This document shows, in pieces, positions 50,290 through 54,987 of a DNA stretch of 54,987 bases. Numbering within the stretch: the stretch's first letter is position 1; each line of letters starts with the position of its first letter. The position numbers and the translations under genes were made by a program. Source of the DNA: Pseudonocardia sp. (GTDB lineage: Bacteria; Actinomycetota; Actinomycetes; Mycobacteriales; Pseudonocardiaceae); the NCBI RefSeq assembly GCF_025965585.1, contig NZ_JAOPWR010000408.1:1-54987 (forward strand), in the 5' to 3' direction. The notes below the pieces were generated by a model, which saw nothing but the letters and a program-made list of their open reading frames with translations, was not told the origin of the DNA and did no database searches.

Positions 50290-51192
50290 TCACCGGGGCA
50301 GGCGCACGAGCCCCTCCTGGACCGTGGTGGCGATGAGCGTGCCGTCCGCGGTGGTGAACGTGCCCGTGGCGAGCCCGCGCGACCCCGACGCCGTGGGCGA
50401 GTAGCAGGTGTAGAGCAGCCACTCGTCGGCGCGGAAGGGGCGGTGGAACCACATCGCGTGGTCCAGGCTCGCCATCTGCACCTGCGCGGTGGCCAGGTCG
50501 TGGCGGGCGATCACCGAGCCCAGGAGCGTCAGGTCGCTGGCGTAGGTGAGCATGCAGACGTGCAGCAGCCGGTCGTCGGGCAAGGTGCCGTCGGCCCGCA
50601 TCCACACCCGCGTCGGTCCGTCGGAGGCCCTGCGCGTCGACGACCACACGGGCTCGTCGACGAACCGCATGTCGATGGGACGCGGGACGCGGTCGAGCCA
50701 CCCGGACTCGCCACCGGCCGCCATCCGCTCCGTGAAGCTCGGCAGGGACTCCGGATCGGGGACGTCGACAGGCCCGGGCTCGGAGTGCTCGATCCCGTCC
50801 TGACGCTGCTGGAACGACGCCGACAGCGAGAAGATCGCCTCGCCGTGCTGGATCGCCATCACCCGCCGCGTGGTGAACGAGCGCCCGTCGCGCACGCGCT
50901 CGGCCTCGTAGACGATCGGCACCCGCGGGTCACCCGGGCGGATGAAGTAGGCGTGCAGCGAGTGGACCTCGCGGTCGTCCGGCACCGTCCGGCCGGCGGC
51001 GACCAGCGCCTGCCCCGCCACCTGGCCGCCGAAGACCCGCGTGGGGCTGTGCGGCGGGCTGACCCCGCGGAACAGGTTGACCTCGAGCTGCTCGAGGTCC
51101 AGCAGCGTCACCAGCTCGTCGAGGGCGACCTGCCCGTGCGGCTGGTCGTCGGCGGCGGCGTCGGTCGACGCGGGGGTGCTCACGCCGTGCAT
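50290..51192 (-). CDS. tesB: Acyl-CoA thioesterase II (TesB)
   Basis: 300 residues, double hot-dog fold. It hydrolyses acyl-CoA to free acid and CoA. LFRGVSPPHSPTRVFGGQVAGQAL near residue 40, VHSLHAYFIRPGDP (near 76), SLDHAMWFHRPFRADEWLLY with the catalytic Asp (near 243) and the VQEGLVR end with the conserved Gln are visible. ATG at 51192 lacks a ribosome binding site. GTG at 51183 has AGGA eight bases upstream and could be the real start. Confidence 0.92.
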   Translation of the reverse strand: MHGVSTPASTDAAADDQPHGQVALDELVTLLDLEQLEVNLFRGVSPPHSPTRVFGGQVAGQALVAAGRTVPDDREVHSLHAYFIRPGDPRVPIVYEAERVRDGRSFTTRRVMAIQHGEAIFSLSASFQQRQDGIEHSEPGPVDVPDPESLPSFTERMAAGGESGWLDRVPRPIDMRFVDEPVWSSTRRASDGPTRVWMRADGTLPDDRLLHVCMLTYASDLTLLGSVIARHDLATAQVQMASLDHAMWFHRPFRADEWLLYTCYSPTASGSRGLATGTFTTADGTLIATTVQEGLVRLPR

Positions 51193-51247
51193 CCTGTCAA
51201 ACCCCGGTGAGGGAACGGCAGCGAACCGCCGCCCCGTGAGATGTCAC

Positions 51248-51772
51248 TCAGGCCTGTACGGGGCCCGCCCACTCGCGGTCACGCTCCCCGAGCCGGAGCA
51301 GCCACAGCTCCTCCTCCACCGCCGGGTTGCTCGGCAGCCGCTGGCGGCGGCCCGTCGGAGCGAAGCCGGCCCGCGTGTACGCCCGGGCGGCGGGATCGTT
51401 GCCGTCGACCACCCAGAGCGTGATCTCACGCGCCCCGTCGGCGACGGCCCACTCCCGGACTGCGCCGATCAGCTCCCCTGCCGCCCCGCGGCCGCGCAGC
51501 GAGGGGTGCACCCACATGGAGATCAGGTCGCGGCGGTCGGGGAGCCCGTCGAACGAGGTGGCCCCGGCGACGAGCCCGTGGCGGTCCACGGCGAACCAGG
51601 CGAACCGCCCGACGCGCGCCTCCCACTGCTCCGCGGTGTCGTCGCGCTCGCGCTCATGGGTGGACGCGAACGCGTGCGGCGCCTCGAGCAGCGCGGCCAG
51701 CCGGACGTCGCGGAGCAGCTCCCCGTCGCCCGGCCCGAGCCTGCGGACCGGGCCCGGTGCGGATCCGCTCAG
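51248..51772 (-). CDS. GNAT acetyltransferase, probable CTG start
   Basis: 174 residues if started at CTG 51772, which has GAGGGA six bases upstream. The frame upstream of the first conventional start (GTG at 51589) encodes the expected GNAT N-terminus: LRDVRLAALLEAPHAFAST and WEARVGRFAWFAVDR. The acetyl-CoA loop follows (VHPSLRGRGAAGELIGAV, near residue 90), with NDPAARAYTRAGFAPTGRRQ (near 125). No ATG, GTG or TTG occurs before the in-frame TGA near the pyk end. The substrate is unknown. It lies 29 bases after pyk. Confidence 0.85.
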   Translation of the reverse strand: MSGSAPGPVRRLGPGDGELLRDVRLAALLEAPHAFASTHERERDDTAEQWEARVGRFAWFAVDRHGLVAGATSFDGLPDRRDLISMWVHPSLRGRGAAGELIGAVREWAVADGAREITLWVVDGNDPAARAYTRAGFAPTGRRQRLPSNPAVEEELWLLRLGERDREWAGPVQA

Positions 51773-51801
51773 TGCAGGTCCCTCGACCCTGCGGGCAGGT
51801 C

Positions 51802-53217
51802 TCAGTCCTCCTCACCCAGGCGGTGCACCCGGATGAGGTTGGTGGAGCCGGCGGTGCCGGGGGGCGAGCCCGCGACGACGACCACGAGGTCGCCGGGCTG
51901 GAAGCGCTCGATGGAGAGCATCGCGTGGTCGACCTGGCGGACCATGGCGTCGGTGGACTCCACGAAGTCCACCAGGAACGTCTCGACGCCCCAGCTCATC
52001 GCGAGCTGGCTGCGCACCTCGGGCGTGGGCGTGAACGCCAGCAGCGGCAGGCGCGTGTGCAGTCGGGCGAGGCGGCGGACCGTGTCGCCGGACTGCGTGA
52101 ACGCCACGATCGCGCGTGCCGAGAGCCGCTCGCCGATGTCGCGGGCGGCATAGGAGAGCACCCCGCGCTTGGTGCGGGGCACGTGGTTGAGCGGCGGGAC
52201 GTTGACCGGCCCGTCCTCGACGGCCTCGATGATCTGCGCCATCGTGCGGACGGTCTTGATCGGGTAGCGGCCGACGCCCGTCTCGCCCGACAGCATCACG
52301 GCGTCGGCGCCGTCGAGCACGGCGTTGGCGACGTCGGAGGCCTCCGCGCGCGTCGGGCGCGAGTTGGTGATCATCGACTCGAGCATCTGCGTGGCCACGA
52401 TGACCGGCTTGGCGTTCTCGCGCGCGATCTGGATGGCGCGCTTCTGCACCAGCGGCACGTGCTCCAGCGGCAGCTCGACGCCCAGGTCGCCGCGGGCGAC
52501 CATCACGCCGTCGAACGCCAGGACGATGGCCTCGAGGTTGTCGACCGCCTCGGGCTTCTCCAGCTTCGCGACGACGGGCAGCCGCGCGCCCTTGCCGTCC
52601 ATGATCTTGTGGACGAGGTCGATGTCCGCGGGGCTGCGCACGAACGACAGCGCCACGACGTCGACACGCAGGTCGAGCGCGAACTCCAGGTCGGCGATGT
52701 CCTTCTCGCTCATCGCCGGCACCGAGACGTTCATGCCGGGCAGCGAGAGGCCCTTGTTGTCGCTGACCGGGCCGCCCTCGGTGACGCGGCAGACCACGTC
52801 CAGACCGTCGACCGAGGTGACGCGCAGGCCGACCTTGCCGTCGTCGACGAGCAGCCGGTCGTCCGGACGGGCGTCGACGGCGAGGCCCTTGTACGTGGTG
52901 GAGACGCGGTCGTGGGTGCCCGCCACGTCCTCGACGGTGATGCGCACCTCCTCGCCGGTGCGCCACTCGACGGGCCCGGTGGCGAAGCGACCGAGGCGGA
53001 TCTTGGGGCCCTGCAGGTCGGCGAGGATGCCGACGGCACGGCCCTCGACGTCGGCGGCCTGGCGGACCATCTCGTAGACGCGCTTGTGGTCGTCGCGGTT
53101 GCCGTGGCTGAAGTTCAGCCGCGCGACGTCCATGCCGGCCTGCACCAGCTCGCGGATGCGATCCGGAGTGGCTGTTGCCGGCCCGATGGTGCAGACGATC
53201 TTGGTACGACGGCTCAC
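51802..53217 (-). CDS. pyk: Pyruvate kinase
   Basis: 471 residues. It makes ATP and pyruvate from phosphoenolpyruvate. Family features: TKIVCTIGPAT near the start, MDVARLNFSHG (near residue 28), DLQGPKIRLG (near 67), the active-site signature VAKLEKPEAVDNLE (near 220), MVARGDLGVELP (near 243), TQMLESMITNSRPTRAE (near 276) and a C-terminal regulatory-type domain. GTG at 53217 lies seven bases after a TAGACT -10 box, so the mRNA is leaderless. The GNAT gene follows. Confidence 0.97.
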   Translation of the reverse strand: MSRRTKIVCTIGPATATPDRIRELVQAGMDVARLNFSHGNRDDHKRVYEMVRQAADVEGRAVGILADLQGPKIRLGRFATGPVEWRTGEEVRITVEDVAGTHDRVSTTYKGLAVDARPDDRLLVDDGKVGLRVTSVDGLDVVCRVTEGGPVSDNKGLSLPGMNVSVPAMSEKDIADLEFALDLRVDVVALSFVRSPADIDLVHKIMDGKGARLPVVAKLEKPEAVDNLEAIVLAFDGVMVARGDLGVELPLEHVPLVQKRAIQIARENAKPVIVATQMLESMITNSRPTRAEASDVANAVLDGADAVMLSGETGVGRYPIKTVRTMAQIIEAVEDGPVNVPPLNHVPRTKRGVLSYAARDIGERLSARAIVAFTQSGDTVRRLARLHTRLPLLAFTPTPEVRSQLAMSWGVETFLVDFVESTDAMVRQVDHAMLSIERFQPGDLVVVVAGSPPGTAGSTNLIRVHRLGEED

Positions 53218-53224
53218 GAGGACG

Positions 53225-53230
53225 AGTCTA
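53225..53230 (-). promoter_or_regulatory. -10 box (TAGACT) of pyk
   Basis: TAGACT on minus ends exactly seven bases before the pyk GTG, with no ribosome binding site. Confidence 0.5.
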
Positions 53231-53271
53231 GCGCGGCTTCTGGAACGATCAGGAAGCAGATGGGCGAACGT

Positions 53272-53922
53272 TCAGCGACGGGGCTGGTCGCTCGGGCCGA
53301 CGTGATCGGACAACCACTCGACAACCGGTCCGAGCGCCCGCCATGCCGCGACCACGCGGTCGACGCAGCCCGGCTCGTGCAGCGTGTCGTCGGGCGGCCA
53401 GGTGCGCGAGCCGAACAGGGACTTGTGGCGCAGCAGGTCGATCCGCGGGTGCTCGGGATCGAATCCCCGCGGCCGGGTCTTGAGCATCTCGCCCCGGACC
53501 ACGACGTCGTCACCGATCGCGGCGAGCCGTTTCTGCAGGTCGACGCCACGGCGGTCGTCGTCGACGGCGGTGCGGAAGCGCGCCACCTGGTCCGACGCCA
53601 TCCGGTAGTAGCCGCCGGCGGCCATCAGGCCCTCCGCGCCGACCTGCACATAGAACGGACCGACGGTGGCGCCGCAGTGGGTCTTGTACGGGGTCTTGTC
53701 CTTCGAGAAGCGCACGTCACGGTAGGGCCGGAAGATCTTGCCCCGGCCGAACTCAGGCTCGAGCGCCGCGAGCAGCGCCTCCATGGGCTCGCGGACGTCG
53801 GCCTCGTAGACGGCACGTTGATCGGTCCAGTACGCCTTGGAGTTGTCGACCTCGAGGCCGTCGTAGAACTCGACGGCGCCCTCGCCGAACCCCCTGAAGC
53901 CGGTCACAGCGGAGCCCGTCAC
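53272..53922 (-). CDS. DUF2461 / TIGR02453 family protein
   Basis: 216 residues of a family of unknown function found in many bacteria. Typical segments: FRGFGEGAVEFYDGLEVDNSKAYW near the start, FRPYRDVRFSKDKTPYKTH (near residue 65), GPFYVQVGAEGLMAAGGYY (near 87), and RPRGFDPEHPRIDLLRHKSLFG (near 150). No catalytic motif is known. GTG at 53922 overlaps the lgt stop as GTGA, so it is coupled to prolipoprotein processing in expression only. Confidence 0.85.
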   Translation of the reverse strand: MTGSAVTGFRGFGEGAVEFYDGLEVDNSKAYWTDQRAVYEADVREPMEALLAALEPEFGRGKIFRPYRDVRFSKDKTPYKTHCGATVGPFYVQVGAEGLMAAGGYYRMASDQVARFRTAVDDDRRGVDLQKRLAAIGDDVVVRGEMLKTRPRGFDPEHPRIDLLRHKSLFGSRTWPPDDTLHEPGCVDRVVAAWRALGPVVEWLSDHVGPSDQPRR

Positions 53923-54959
53923 GGGGTGCGGTCGCCCGCGGTGCCCGCCGTCTCCTCCGGCGCCTGCTGCTCCAGGTCGACGGGCTCGGCGGCGGCCGGG
54001 GTGTCCTCGGTGGCGGTGGGAGCGGCATCAGCGTCCGCGTCCGCGTCGGCGTCGGCGTCGGCGTCGGCGGGACCGTCCATCGGGGCCGCGGCGGGGCCCG
54101 TCAGCACCTCGCGGGGCTTGCGCACCACCGCGATGTAGACGACCGCGCCGATGAACACGACGGCCGCGACCAGCACGTTGATCCGGACGCCGAACACGTG
54201 CGTGGCGTAGTCCGAGCGCATCTGCTCGATGAAGAAGCGGCCGAACGTGTAGCCGGCCACGTAGAGGGCGAAGGCGCGGCCGTGGCCGAGCTTGAAGCGC
54301 CGGTCGGCCCAGACGACCAGGCCCGCGACCAGCAGGTTCCAGATCAGCTCGTACAGGAACGTGGGCTGCACGATCGCGATCGGTGTCCTGTCCAGCGCGA
54401 TGCCCCCGAGGGAGTCGGGGACGCCGGTGGTGGGATCGACCCTGCGGTAGATCTCCAGGCCCCACGGCAACGTCGTGGGGTCGCCGTAGAGCTCCTGGTT
54501 GAAGTAGTTGCCCAGGCGCCCGACGGCCTGCGCCACGACGATGCCGGGCGCCACGGCGTCGGCGAAGAATGTCAGAGGCACGCCCCGGCGGCGGCAGCCG
54601 ATCCAAGCGCCGACCCCGCCGAGCGCGACGGCGCCCCAGATCCCGAGGCCGCCCTGCCAGATCTTCAGCGCGCCGATCGGGTCGCCGCCGGGGCCGAAGT
54701 AGGTCTGCCAGTCGGTGGCGACGTGGTAGAGGCGGCCGCCGACCAGGCCGAACGGCACCGCGAACACCGCGATGTCGGTGACCGTGCCCTGCTGGCCACC
54801 GCGCGCGACGAACCGTCGCTCGCCCCACACCACGGCGATGACGATGCCCAGGATGATGAAGAGCGCGTAGGCGCGGATCGGGATCGGGCCGAGGTACCAC
54901 ACCCCCCGGTCCGGGCTCGGGATGTAGGCCAGCAGGGAGGTGACGACGGCGGAGCTCAC
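53919..54959 (-). CDS. lgt: Prolipoprotein diacylglyceryl transferase Lgt
   Basis: 346 residues. It moves diacylglycerol from phosphatidylglycerol to the lipobox Cys of exported prolipoproteins. About seven membrane helices carry KIWQGGLGIWG (near residue 78), the signature GRLGNYFNQELYG (near 147) and the late IEQMRSDY helix (near 235). The C-terminal 60 residues are a cytoplasmic acidic tail with Ala-Asp repeats (hexanucleotide repeats at 54025-54066), as in many actinobacterial Lgt proteins. GTG at 54959 follows a TACCGT -10 box by six bases. Confidence 0.95.
   Translation of the reverse strand: MSSAVVTSLLAYIPSPDRGVWYLGPIPIRAYALFIILGIVIAVVWGERRFVARGGQQGTVTDIAVFAVPFGLVGGRLYHVATDWQTYFGPGGDPIGALKIWQGGLGIWGAVALGGVGAWIGCRRRGVPLTFFADAVAPGIVVAQAVGRLGNYFNQELYGDPTTLPWGLEIYRRVDPTTGVPDSLGGIALDRTPIAIVQPTFLYELIWNLLVAGLVVWADRRFKLGHGRAFALYVAGYTFGRFFIEQMRSDYATHVFGVRINVLVAAVVFIGAVVYIAVVRKPREVLTGPAAAPMDGPADADADADADADADAAPTATEDTPAAAEPVDLEQQAPEETAGTAGDRTP
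54025..54066. repeat. Hexanucleotide repeats coding an Ala-Asp tail in lgt
   Basis: Six GCGTC[C/G] units in a row after one divergent GCATCA, encoding alternating Asp and Ala on the minus strand. Confidence 0.85.
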
Positions 54960-54965
54960 GCCGCC

Positions 54966-54971
54966 ACGGTA
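54966..54971 (-). promoter_or_regulatory. -10 box (TACCGT) of lgt
   Basis: TACCGT on minus ends six bases before the lgt GTG; no Shine-Dalgarno is visible. Confidence 0.45.
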
Positions 54972-54987
54972 GCGCCACGGCCGTGGG

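Overview
The window is chromosomal DNA of a very GC-rich actinomycete. A coproporphyrin-pathway haem set (HemE, coproporphyrinogen oxidase, HemQ), a DUF3000 protein, an F420-type PPOX oxidoreductase, the GlgX/TreY/TreZ trehalose route, a metY-metX pair and many leaderless genes fit the Pseudonocardiaceae, probably Pseudonocardia. The genus is an inference from gene content. No rRNA, tRNA, CRISPR array, transposase or integrase was seen.

Layout. 0-6 kb (all minus): the start of an unidentified gene running off the left edge, a geranylgeranyl-reductase-family flavoprotein, then a possible four-gene unit of ferric-reductase-like membrane flavocytochrome, DUF4142 protein, secreted protein and LuxR-type regulator. 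6-12 kb: a stand-alone LigD-type polymerase domain, a small membrane protein, MsrB, and the haem genes hemE-cgoX-hemQ. 11.4-18.4 kb: DUF3000, a NarL-type regulator and an RNase D-like protein on plus, facing a minus unit of dxs followed directly by a response regulator and histidine kinase. 18.4-23.4 kb: two adjacent membrane diguanylate cyclases, a 0.9 kb scrambled region holding two identical seven-codon micro-ORFs with good ribosome binding sites and decayed pieces of the neighbouring GGDEF and MFS genes, then an intact MFS exporter. 23.5-25 kb: phosphatase, HIT and PPOX genes, the last two sharing one overlapping bidirectional -10 element.

25-44.7 kb is the most interesting part. glgX-treY (overlapping) and treZ normally lie together, but here about 13.3 kb separates them. 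The intervening block encodes a small membrane protein, a 1847-residue secreted animal-type haem peroxidase with RTX calcium repeats, a glycan operon (GT2 synthase, acyltransferase-SGNH protein, Tat-type lipoprotein polysaccharide deacetylase) and a NarL/NarX-type two-component system divergent from the operon. A related sequence motif occurs twice upstream of the peroxidase and once in the divergent promoter region, so the block may be one surface-glycan and peroxidase regulon inserted into a trehalose operon.

44.7-55 kb: a long inverted repeat and a substrate-binding-protein relic, mdh, a proline-rich membrane protein, a metY - CoA-binding protein - metX operon, an OsmC gene with a short Cys-containing leader peptide, tesB, a GNAT gene that appears to start at CTG, pyk, a DUF2461 gene and lgt.

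Two general features recur. Many genes start 6-9 nt after a TANNNT -10 box, the signature of leaderless mRNA. Many operon partners overlap by four bases (ATGA, GTGA and possibly CTGA).
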